DNA from: WJJR01 sp964440935
GTDB taxonomy: Bacteria; Zixibacteria; MSB-5A5; WJJR01
Direction of reading: 5' to 3'
DNA length: 57,321 nucleotides
Assembly: GCA_964440935.1 (NCBI GenBank)
Contig: CAYTTY010000021.1
Location: 1 to 57,321 of the forward strand
The translations under genes were made by a program, and so were the position numbers. The notes under the pieces were generated by a model. It worked only from the letters and a program-made list of their open reading frames with translations. It did not search any database and had not been told where the DNA came from. How positions within the stretch are numbered: the first letter of the stretch is position 1; the number at the start of each line of letters is the position of its first letter. Positions 1 through 6,737 of the stretch are shown here, in pieces.

Positions 1-26
1 TGCGCCCGCCCGCCGCAACAGTTTCA

Positions 27-56
27 ATCGGACAGGAATTGTGACAACCGCTATAA
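27..56. repeat. Dispersed intergenic repeat, family A, copy 1
   Basis: A ~30-bp unit with the core TGACAACCGCTATA preceded by CGGACAGGAATT. The same unit, with a few changes, recurs in non-coding gaps near 6577, 20181, 41141, 45694, 45825, 57104 and 57235, in both orientations. It lies downstream of the metal operon, in a gap (1-226) that otherwise holds only the hairpin at 125-147. Confidence 0.7.
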
Positions 57-124
57 GGCTCTCCCTCAGGATGTCTGATCCGAAACATGTCGCGATAGCA
101 CGCGTGCACATACCCTCACCCCAG

Positions 125-147
125 CCCTCTCCCTTCAGGGGAGAGGG
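125..147. repeat. GC-rich hairpin repeat (CCCTCTCCC/GGGAGAGGG)
   Basis: Inverted arms CCCTCTCCC and GGGAGAGGG separated by a few bases, lying about 80 bp beyond the stop of the outer-membrane protein gene. A longer version with the same arms and a T-run is at 20243-20289. It may help end transcription of the metal operon, but no T-run follows on the minus strand, so it is listed only as a repeat. Confidence 0.6.
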
Positions 148-226
148 AGCAAAGCCTGTCAGGTGTGTGTAGTGGCGTTGAGTTGTGTAATGGAGTAGAA
201 CGCTGGGGACTTCGAAGCGACGTTGC

Positions 227-1036
227 CTACAGCCCCATCCGCCGCGACACACCAACACCGACAAAATACTCCGGCGACGCGGCGTTCATGCCAAAGCCGA
301 CGCGGCCGTCGAGCTGGGTGTCATTGTTGAGCAATACCGTGACACCGCTGTTGAGGAAGTTCGTGTTGGGGCCGTACTGGTCTTCCTGAACGAAGCCATA
401 CCATTCGGCATACGCACCGAACTTGTCGCTGAGCGATGTTGCGAGCGACAGGCTTGCCGAGAACTGTGCGAAGCGATCATCTCCGGAAGGTACGGACGCG
501 GCATTCAGATTTGCGCCCAACCCGACTGATTCAGTGAGGTTCCAGCCCAGACATAGCTTCGCTTCCGGTGACATTTCATCCGACGTGAATGCCGTTGCAC
601 CTGTCGGCACTGTCGATGCCACCAGTAGCGCCACGGCGGGCCGTAGTGGGGTATTCGAGGTGAGTTCGCAGATCCGTACCTTGAATCCCAGCGACGCATC
701 CTGGAAACCATCGGAATCCAGCTCGCCCATTTCTGTCACCGCATACGAGTTCACCCCAATGCGTGCCTCAACACGTTCGATCAAACCCAATCGAATCAGA
801 AACTCACCAATCGTCTGTGTTTCAACGTCTCCGGTGCGACCGAATGTATACCCGCCCTCGAATTGCACGTGCTGTGGCGCCACCGACACGGCACTCTCCG
901 TAAAGTCGGGCCGGTCAGTGACGAGTGCCTGCGCCGATGCCGGTTGCGGCAAGGCAATTATCACTCCCAAGATGAGACAGTATCCAACAACAATGAATAT
1001 GCGGCAGTGCGGCGACACTCGTGCTCTCCTATGCAT
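227..1036 (-). CDS. Outer-membrane beta-barrel protein, phenol-degradation MetA-like family
   Basis: Predicted 269-residue exported protein and the last gene of the metal-uptake operon. The N-terminus has a basic stretch, a hydrophobic segment and a PASAQ-like cleavage site. The mature protein then opens with LVTDRPDFTESA, the typical start of the Phenol_MetA_deg family of outer-membrane barrels, and continues with alternating strand-like segments. The ATG at 1036 is preferred over an upstream in-frame Met because a strong Shine-Dalgarno (AGAGGAGG) sits just before it and a signal peptide follows directly. It overlaps the end of the second permease gene by 8 bp, so the two are probably translationally coupled. 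A role in passing metal or a metal chelate across the outer membrane is inferred from position only; family members are generally uncharacterised. Confidence 0.75.
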   Translation of the reverse strand: MHRRARVSPHCRIFIVVGYCLILGVIIALPQPASAQALVTDRPDFTESAVSVAPQHVQFEGGYTFGRTGDVETQTIGEFLIRLGLIERVEARIGVNSYAVTEMGELDSDGFQDASLGFKVRICELTSNTPLRPAVALLVASTVPTGATAFTSDEMSPEAKLCLGWNLTESVGLGANLNAASVPSGDDRFAQFSASLSLATSLSDKFGAYAEWYGFVQEDQYGPNTNFLNSGVTVLLNNDTQLDGRVGFGMNAASPEYFVGVGVSRRMGL

Positions 1037-2204
1037 ATTGTCCTCCTCTGATGGTTGCCGGTTCTGAATGCTCATCAGGCACAACTGGTTGTGGCAATTC
1101 CACAATTGATTTCTTGGCAAAGTGACGTCCGGAGTCGGTTAACACCATGAGTCCGTTGTTCAGTTGTATTAGTCCTCGATCCAATGCGCGTCGAATAACA
1201 CCCTCGGCAAACACTTCCGTCCAGCGAACGTGTTCGGTTAGATGCTCGCGACGATTCTCATACGCCGCCGCCGGGCTGTCTTCGTGCGTGTAGATGTGAA
1301 TGGCGAGCAGAGCCAACGCAAATTCCCACCGCTGGCGACGGCGCAAGCGCCATTTGGCGACCACACCATGACTCGGTGCAAACAACAGCGACGCACCGAA
1401 TGACACACCACACATACCGGCCATCGCCCCGGCGATCGAGGCGTCCAACACAAATGCAATCCAGTACCCACTGATCGCGGATACGGCACCGATCAGTGCC
1501 GACAATACCAGCAGACGATCCAAACGGTCGGTCCACAGATACGCGGCCGCCGGTGGCGCAATGATCAAGGCAACAACCAGTATCGAGCCGACGGCGTTGA
1601 ACGCACTGACACAGGTCACCGAGACAATCGACATCAGTGAGTAGTGAATCACCGCCGGTGAGAATCCCAACGCTGTGGCCAGTGCCGTATCGAACGTGGA
1701 CAGCTTGAGTTCCTTGTAAAAGACCAAAATAAACACGACGTTGATGAGGAGAATGCCGAGCATCAGGTAGAGTGATTGGGGGCCGACGTCGATGCCGAAA
1801 ACGGTCAGCCGATCGAACGGCGCAAAGGCGAGTTCACCGAGCAGCACGGCATCGATATCGAGATGCACGCCGCCCGCTTTGCGCGCAATTAAAATGACGC
1901 CGATGCTGAACAACACCGGAAACACCAGTCCGATTGCGGCATCCTCTCGGACCAATCCCGTGCCATTGAGTATCTCGACCAATACCACGGTCACAATTCC
2001 GATGAGTGCTGCACCAATGACCAACAACGGTGATGTCAGATTTCCCACCAGCAGGAATCCGAGCACAATGCCCAGGAGAATCGAATGACTGATCGCATCG
2101 CTCATCAGAGCCATGCGTCGCAGCACGAGGAACACGCCGGGGAGTGCGCACGCAACGGCGACAACGACCGCGATCAATTGGATCTCGATCTGTGCGGTGC
2201 TCAT
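1029..2204 (-). CDS. troD: Metal ABC transporter permease (TroD/MntD/ZnuB type) with C-terminal winged-helix-like region
   Basis: Predicted 391-residue inner-membrane permease of the ABC-3 family that imports Zn, Mn or Fe. About eight hydrophobic segments fill roughly residues 10-285 and include the family stretch RRMALMSDAISHS. A cytoplasmic region (about 300-375, LTDSGRH near its end) resembles the DtxR-like winged-helix tail found on TroC/TroD-type permeases. The frame stays open upstream to 2663, but that part is the antisense-like shadow of the neighbouring permease; the ATG at 2204 overlaps the preceding stop by one base (TAATG), which fits coupled translation. Together with the next gene it should form a heterodimeric channel. 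Which metal is carried cannot be told from this subunit. Confidence 0.88.
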   Translation of the reverse strand: MSTAQIEIQLIAVVVAVACALPGVFLVLRRMALMSDAISHSILLGIVLGFLLVGNLTSPLLVIGAALIGIVTVVLVEILNGTGLVREDAAIGLVFPVLFSIGVILIARKAGGVHLDIDAVLLGELAFAPFDRLTVFGIDVGPQSLYLMLGILLINVVFILVFYKELKLSTFDTALATALGFSPAVIHYSLMSIVSVTCVSAFNAVGSILVVALIIAPPAAAYLWTDRLDRLLVLSALIGAVSAISGYWIAFVLDASIAGAMAGMCGVSFGASLLFAPSHGVVAKWRLRRRQRWEFALALLAIHIYTHEDSPAAAYENRREHLTEHVRWTEVFAEGVIRRALDRGLIQLNNGLMVLTDSGRHFAKKSIVELPQPVVPDEHSEPATIRGGQYA

Positions 2205-3331
2205 TAGTGCACTCTCCGTTCGCCGGTGATGTACCGCGCGCGGGCGACGCCCTGATCGGTCAACATCCAAAGACCATCGGCATCGACGGTTGCCCATTCC
2301 CGGTCGCGCAGTTCCTTCAAACTGCCGAGCACGCTCTCCGGTTGTGTGCTCATGGACTGCAATACGCGAATCGGATGGGCATGTTCTGTACCGGGATGTT
2401 GCTGCGACAATTCGTAAAGATTGAGCAGAACGGCTTCCAGCTGCAGTTCTTTGCGTCGATGGTAACGACGTGCCCAAGTCCAAATCACGCCACGTGCCGG
2501 TGCCAGGAGCAGCGAGACGACGGCCACGATTCCGGCAATGAGAACAATGGCCGGTCCGGTCGGCACCTGGGTGGCGCTGCTGCTCACGACTGTTCCACCG
2601 ACTCCGGCAATCGCACCAAACACGCCGGACAGGATGACCATCACACCCAAACGGTTGGTCCACTGCCGCGCAGCGGCGGCCGGCGCGACGACAAGCGCGC
2701 TCATCAACACAACCCCGACTGTTTGCAATCCCAGCACAATCGCCAGGACCAGCATGCCGGTTAGTACGACGTCGAGTCTGTCCAATCGCAAGCCCGCCGC
2801 TTGTCCAAAATCGGGATCAAAACACAAGACCGCAGTTTCTTTAAACAGCAATCCGACCACCAGCAGCATGACGCCGCCGGTGACTGTCAGGATGAGAACG
2901 TCACCTCCTGTCAGTGCCGACGCTTGGCCGAAGAGAAAAGTATCAAGCCCCGCTTTGCTTGCATTAGGCATGCGCTGAATGAAAGTGAGCAGAACCAGGC
3001 CAATCCCGAAAAAGACCGATAGTACAATGCCGAGCGCCGAATCGTATTTGACACGTGAGGACCGTACAATGGTGGTAACAACCGCAGCCCCCACCCAGCC
3101 GGCAACGGCGGCGCCAACCAACAGCGACGCCATGGCACGAGTCCCGACCACGAGATACGCGAGCGCGATTCCCGGCAGCGCCGTATGCGCGATCGCATCG
3201 CCCAACAAACTCTGGCGACGCAACACAGCGAAGGCACCGAGGACGCCGGCGACAATTCCCAGTACCGCCGAACCCAACGCGACCGTGCGCAACGTGTAGT
3301 CAAAAATGAGATCGTGGAGAAGAGATTCCAT
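2204..3331 (-). CDS. troC: Metal ABC transporter permease (TroC/MntC type) with C-terminal winged-helix-like region
   Basis: Predicted 375-residue ABC-3 family permease. Hydrophobic segments cover about residues 15-270 and carry the conserved RRQSLLGDAIAHTALPGI stretch near the start. The cytoplasmic tail (about 285-370) has a winged-helix pattern, ending with LWMLTDQGVARARYI, much like the tail of its partner. The gene starts 11 bp after the ATPase gene stops and runs directly into the second permease. Two non-identical permeases in tandem, each with a DtxR-like tail, is the layout known from TroCD/MntCD importers. The ribosome-binding site (AGAGAAG) is modest. Confidence 0.88.
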   Translation of the reverse strand: MESLLHDLIFDYTLRTVALGSAVLGIVAGVLGAFAVLRRQSLLGDAIAHTALPGIALAYLVVGTRAMASLLVGAAVAGWVGAAVVTTIVRSSRVKYDSALGIVLSVFFGIGLVLLTFIQRMPNASKAGLDTFLFGQASALTGGDVLILTVTGGVMLLVVGLLFKETAVLCFDPDFGQAAGLRLDRLDVVLTGMLVLAIVLGLQTVGVVLMSALVVAPAAAARQWTNRLGVMVILSGVFGAIAGVGGTVVSSSATQVPTGPAIVLIAGIVAVVSLLLAPARGVIWTWARRYHRRKELQLEAVLLNLYELSQQHPGTEHAHPIRVLQSMSTQPESVLGSLKELRDREWATVDADGLWMLTDQGVARARYITGERRVH

Positions 3332-3342
3332 GACGGCTTCTC

Positions 3343-4146
3343 TTATCGCACGTGTTGACGGGGCTCAGCCGGGGGAATGACAGAATCGGACTTTTGTGTA
3401 CTGCCCTTAAACGGTACGCGGCCGCCGTAAGTGCGTCGCAGATTGTGTTCGGTGAACGCCTCTTCCACCGGACCCGATGCAATGAGTCGCACATTCAGCA
3501 GCGCCACCGAGTCGAAGTACTCCGCAACGGTTTGGAGATCGTGATGCACGACAACCACCGTACGGCCCTCGGCTCGCAGTGACTTAAGCAGCTCGACGAT
3601 CGCCCGTTCGGTCTTGGCATCGACACCCTGAAACGGCTCATCCATGAGGTAGATATTCGTATCCTGAACGAGGGCGCGTGCCAGGAAGACACGCTGCTGT
3701 TGTCCACCCGACAACTCGCTGATTTGACGATCGGCGAGATGGGCAATATCCACACGCGTCATAGCCTCTTCGGCCATCTCCCGTTCCCGTTGGCCGGGTC
3801 GACGCAGCCAGCCGAGCGCCCCATATCGGCCCATCATGACCACATCGGCGACACTCGTCGGAAAGTCCCAGTCCACCGTGCCGCGCTGCGGAACATACGA
3901 AACGTCACCGTGCTGACGCGTCCACGGCTGGCCGTTGATGAGAACGCGACCGGCAACCGGTTTGACCAATCCGAGAATGGACTTAATCAGCGTCGTTTTG
4001 CCGGCACCGTTCGGGCCCACTACTGCCATGAGACTGCCACGGGGGACTTGAAGGTCAACATCCCAGAGCACCGGTTGCTCACGGTACGCGACCGTCACAT
4101 CCGCAATGTCGATGGCATAAGGTGTGCTCGATCCTCCATGACTCAT
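3343..4146 (-). CDS. troB: Metal ABC transporter ATP-binding protein
   Basis: Predicted 267-residue cytoplasmic ATPase that powers the metal importer. Visible motifs: Walker A GPNGAGKTT (residues 44-52), Q-loop region YVPQRGTVDWDFP, which is typical of the Zn/Mn-type ATPases, ABC signature LSGGQQQR, Walker B YLMDEPFQGVD and the switch VVVHHDL. Length is normal for TroB/MntB/ZnuC. Its ATG directly abuts the stop of the substrate-binding protein gene (TAGATG), so the genes are co-transcribed and probably coupled. Confidence 0.93.
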   Translation of the reverse strand: MSHGGSSTPYAIDIADVTVAYREQPVLWDVDLQVPRGSLMAVVGPNGAGKTTLIKSILGLVKPVAGRVLINGQPWTRQHGDVSYVPQRGTVDWDFPTSVADVVMMGRYGALGWLRRPGQREREMAEEAMTRVDIAHLADRQISELSGGQQQRVFLARALVQDTNIYLMDEPFQGVDAKTERAIVELLKSLRAEGRTVVVVHHDLQTVAEYFDSVALLNVRLIASGPVEEAFTEHNLRRTYGGRVPFKGSTQKSDSVIPPAEPRQHVR

Positions 4147-5127
4147 CTAGTGTGCTCCTGTGCCTTCCATAATGGCGCTGTCATCAACGAGCAGGGCCGA
4201 CACAATGGTGTTGACGTTGTGTCGGACCATTCCCAAATACGTTCCCTCCGGCGTGCCGGGTGTCCCCATGGCATCGGAGAACAACTCACCACCAATCGCG
4301 ACTTCAAACCCCCGTGACCGCACAGCCGCCTGCACCGCTTCGATACTGCGCGGGGAGACGGACGATTCGACAAACATGGCCGGAATGCGGCGCGTGGCGA
4401 TGAACTCGGCAAGTTGCTGGACATCGGCTGTGCCCGCTTCGGTCGCTGTGCTGATCCCCTGCAGGCCGCGTACTTCGAAATGGTAGGCCTGGCCAAAATA
4501 GTTGAATGCGTCGTGAGCGGTGATCAACACGCGCCGTTTTGACGGTAGACGCTGTGTTTGCTCCAGAACGAATTGATGCAGCGCGTTCAAGCTATCGATA
4601 TAGGTAGCGGCGTTGGCCCGATAAAGGTCCGCATGAGTCGAATCGAGCGTCATCATCAGATCGCGCAAACCGTGCGCCGCGCCGATCCACATGCTGACAT
4701 CAAACCAGATGTGCGGATCGTGCTGGCCTTCGTACGTTGGCGATGCCAACAGACGAGTGCTGTTGAGCCACTCCGCGATGGCAGCGGTCGGTCTGCGTTG
4801 GCCCATCTGCGCCAGCACGTCGACCATCGCACCCTCGAGATGAAGGCCGTTGTAGAGAATGATGTCCGCTTCGGTCATGCGTCTCACATCGCCTTCGCTG
4901 GCTTTGTACAAATGAGGATCGACACCGGGACCCATCAGGGCGGTGACCTGGGCGCGCTTACCGCAGATGTTCTTCGCCATGTCGGCAATCATGCCGGTGG
5001 TCGCCAGGACATTCAGGGTGCGTTCACCCATCGGCGTCGATTCATGTTGAGCGTCCAAGGTACAGCCGGTCACAATGACGGCGAGTGACAGCGCAACGAA
5101 GGTCATGATATATCGATGTCGTCTCAT
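4147..5127 (-). CDS. troA: Metal ABC transporter substrate-binding lipoprotein (TroA/ZnuA type)
   Basis: Predicted 326-residue cluster-9 (A-1) binding protein. A lipoprotein signal ends at VTGC, so Cys22 would be lipidated. Candidate metal ligands are His72 (VDPHLY), His139 (DPHIWFD), His205 (TAHDAFNYF) and Asp285 (LFSDAMG); these line up with the three His and one Asp of Treponema TroA at nearly the same spacing. Three His plus Asp is the TroA/ZnuA pattern, whereas Mn-specific MntC/PsaA proteins usually have Glu at the third position. There is no long His-rich loop of the kind seen in many ZnuA proteins. The RBS AGGAGA stands just before the ATG at 5127. The gene lies 30 bp downstream of the regulator. 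Confidence 0.9.
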   Translation of the reverse strand: MRRHRYIMTFVALSLAVIVTGCTLDAQHESTPMGERTLNVLATTGMIADMAKNICGKRAQVTALMGPGVDPHLYKASEGDVRRMTEADIILYNGLHLEGAMVDVLAQMGQRRPTAAIAEWLNSTRLLASPTYEGQHDPHIWFDVSMWIGAAHGLRDLMMTLDSTHADLYRANAATYIDSLNALHQFVLEQTQRLPSKRRVLITAHDAFNYFGQAYHFEVRGLQGISTATEAGTADVQQLAEFIATRRIPAMFVESSVSPRSIEAVQAAVRSRGFEVAIGGELFSDAMGTPGTPEGTYLGMVRHNVNTIVSALLVDDSAIMEGTGAH

Positions 5128-5157
5128 CTTCTCCTATCGTCCCTCCAACTGGTGTGT

Positions 5158-5640
5158 CTACCCCCGCCAACCCGCGGATTTGCTTCGCTTGAGATGTGGA
5201 AAGTCGATCGCCGACTGAGATGCATGACGGGCGAACTCTGAGATGACACGCCGATCATCTTCGCTCAGTGTCGCGACATACTCCAAAAAGTCATGCAGAC
5301 GCTGCGCGGCCAGCGGCGACAATCCGTGTTCGATTTGGCACGCATCCGCTTCCGCCTGATCTTTGGTCATCCCCAGAATCTGGCGCAGAAACGTCACGAT
5401 GTCCTTGTGCCGATGTGCAATGTTCTCCGCCGTCGACATCCCGAGATCGGTCAGGCGGATCAATCCGCGCGACTTGTGATGGACTAAACCCATCTCAACC
5501 ATCTTGTGCACCGTGCGCGATACAGTTGGCATCCGACAGCCCAAGCGGTCAGCCACGTCTGACGTTCGTACGCCGTCGCTGTCTTTGCCGAGGTGATAAA
5601 TCACCTCTAAATAGTCTTCTTGAATTGCCGTCAGCACCAT
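5158..5640 (-). CDS. troR: DtxR/MntR-family metal-dependent transcriptional repressor
   Basis: Predicted 160-residue regulator and first gene of the metal operon. Residues about 1-70 form a winged helix-turn-helix (TSDVADRLGCRMPTVSRTV), followed by a dimerisation/metal domain. There is no third SH3-like domain, so length matches MntR/TroR. Probable metal ligands are Asp9, Glu12, His78, Cys101, Glu104 and His105. Asp at the first position is MntR-like, while Cys at the fourth is DtxR/IdeR-like, so the metal is uncertain. The ATG at 5640 (MVLTAIQEDYLEVIY) matches the normal family start; longer in-frame starts would be translated from promoter DNA. A perfect palindrome covers its ribosome-binding site, which suggests autorepression of the whole operon. 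Confidence 0.9.
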   Translation of the reverse strand: MVLTAIQEDYLEVIYHLGKDSDGVRTSDVADRLGCRMPTVSRTVHKMVEMGLVHHKSRGLIRLTDLGMSTAENIAHRHKDIVTFLRQILGMTKDQAEADACQIEHGLSPLAAQRLHDFLEYVATLSEDDRRVISEFARHASQSAIDFPHLKRSKSAGWRG

Positions 5641-5646
5641 AGTTAC

Positions 5647-5666
5647 CTCAAGGTAATTACCTTGAG
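5647..5666. promoter_or_regulatory. Predicted operator of the DtxR-type regulator, overlapping its RBS
   Basis: CTCAAGGTAATTACCTTGAG is a perfect 20-bp palindrome ending 7 bp before the regulator's start codon. An additional TTACCT half site at 5643-5648 makes three half sites (TTACCT, AGGTAA, TTACCT) in a row. On the minus strand the Shine-Dalgarno GAGG is part of the palindrome, so a bound repressor would cover the start of the transcript. The AGGTAA halves resemble DtxR/IdeR half sites. Binding itself is inferred. Confidence 0.7.
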
Positions 5667-5846
5667 CTAAGTGATATCGGCGGTGAGGCCCTTTTGTTTG
5701 AGGAATTCTCGTCCGGCCTGTAATTCTTTTTTTAAGCCGTTGATCAATAATCACTTGCGTAAGAACAAGCGATTGTGTATTTGGTTGTTATTGCCGACGG
5801 ATCGGAATTTCGCTGCAACGGCAACAGGCTGACATCGGAGGCTGGG

Positions 5847-6239
5847 ATGATCGGAATCAAGCAGATCGACCACATCAATATGCGTGTGCGGAATCTCGAC
5901 GAGTCGATAAAGTTCTATTCCAAGCTGTTCGGATTTGAGATGAAAGAAGACCGCCGTAAGGACCAGGAGCCTTGGGCGATTATCGGCTTGCCGAATGTCG
6001 CTTACCTCTGTCTCTACGAGCACCCCGGTAAGGAGATTCCGCGCGAAGGGCTGACCATCAACCACTTCGGTCTGGTTCTCTCCGATTTTGATGATGCGCT
6101 CGCCAAGCTTGAAGAGAATGGCGTCCCCATCCTGTACGGTGGCCCGGTCGATTGGCCCAAGTCCCGCTCGATCTACATCAAGGATCCCAACGGACACGAG
6201 ATCGAATTGACGGAATATGTGGGGGGTGGATTGGGATGA
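5847..6239 (+). CDS. VOC-family (glyoxalase/dioxygenase fold) protein
   Basis: Predicted 130-residue cytoplasmic protein spanning one pair of the beta-alpha-beta-beta-beta units typical of the vicinal oxygen chelate superfamily. It opens with IKQIDHINMRVRNLDESIKF, and the second half has INHFGLVLSDFDDALAKL and ends with the hallmark IKDPNGHEIELTEY. Possible metal ligands are the His of QIDHINM, the His of INHFG and the Glu of HEIELTE. The ATG at 5847 has GGAGG just upstream; a longer in-frame start at 5775 lacks one. It stands alone between the metal operon, which runs the other way, and a deformylase remnant, so the substrate cannot be inferred. Confidence 0.88.
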   Translation: MIGIKQIDHINMRVRNLDESIKFYSKLFGFEMKEDRRKDQEPWAIIGLPNVAYLCLYEHPGKEIPREGLTINHFGLVLSDFDDALAKLEENGVPILYGGPVDWPKSRSIYIKDPNGHEIELTEYVGGGLG

Positions 6240-6271
6240 TTGCAAACCTGTAACCCCAAGATCCTGAGACC

Positions 6272-6571
6272 ATGGCGGTCCGCGACATTCTGCTCCTCGG
6301 CAATCCCAAGTTCCATATCGCCTGCGATCCGGTCGACCGTTCGGAGCGGGATGATATCGGAGACGTAGTGACCGATCTGCATGATACATTGATTGATTTC
6401 CGCGAGCGTCACGGCGCCGGGCGGACGATTGGTGCACCGCAGATCGATGTGATGAAACGGCTTGTTTACATGCATATTGACAAGCCCACCGTTTTCATCA
6501 ATCCGCTTAAGGCCCGTGGTTCCACGTTCACACGCGCCCGGTTCACGGGCCTCAAGGCCCGTGGCACCTAA
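6272..6571 (+). pseudogene. def: Truncated peptide deformylase gene, 3' half replaced by repeat sequence
   Basis: The first ~78 codons (to about 6505) read as the N-terminal half of a peptide deformylase: MAVRDILLLGNPK, DLHDTLIDFRERHGAGRTIG, APQIDVMKRLVYMHIDKPT and VFINP. This keeps a degenerate motif I (APQ preceded by TIG). The EGCLS-type motif II and the HExxH metal site that should follow are missing. Instead the frame runs into the palindromic family-B repeat, which encodes LKARGS and GLKARGT, and stops. Without motifs II and III it cannot bind the catalytic metal, so this is a broken copy. No C-terminal half was seen elsewhere in the window. Confidence 0.8.
6509..6568. repeat. Palindromic repeat, family B, copy at the deformylase remnant
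   Basis: Two units built on AGGCCCGTGG; the second forms a hairpin ACGGGCCT-CA-AGGCCCGT and ends in GGCACC. The same motif, GGTGCCACGGGCCTnnAGGCCCGTG, recurs at 19907-20145, 22327-22366 and 29922-30000, always outside intact genes. Here it directly follows the truncation point of the deformylase gene and is followed at once by a family A repeat. Confidence 0.75.
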
Positions 6572-6576
6572 AGACA

Positions 6577-6607
6577 AACGGAAAATACTTCAGACAATCG
6601 CTCTATT
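6577..6607. repeat. Dispersed intergenic repeat, family A, copy 2
   Basis: CGGAAAATACTTCAGACAATCGCTCTATT matches the family core (CGGACAATACTTCTGACAATCGCTCTATT at 45694-45724 on the opposite strand) with only two differences in the overlapping part. It adjoins the family B palindrome downstream of the deformylase fragment. Confidence 0.7.
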
Positions 6608-6737
6608 ACGAGTTCCCGTAAATGTGAACTCGAACACATCGTCAGTTCTGCAAGCTCATGGCAGCACGCGTAACTCGTCCGGGCAGCATCATGGGTGGCT
6701 GCCGGAAACGAGGGTGCCAATCTGGCGGCATCGATGT

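Noticed and set aside
2205..2663. N-terminal extension of the troD frame
   Set aside because: It overlaps troC entirely, is Arg/Ser-rich and unlike any permease; the coupled ATG at 2204 fits the family.
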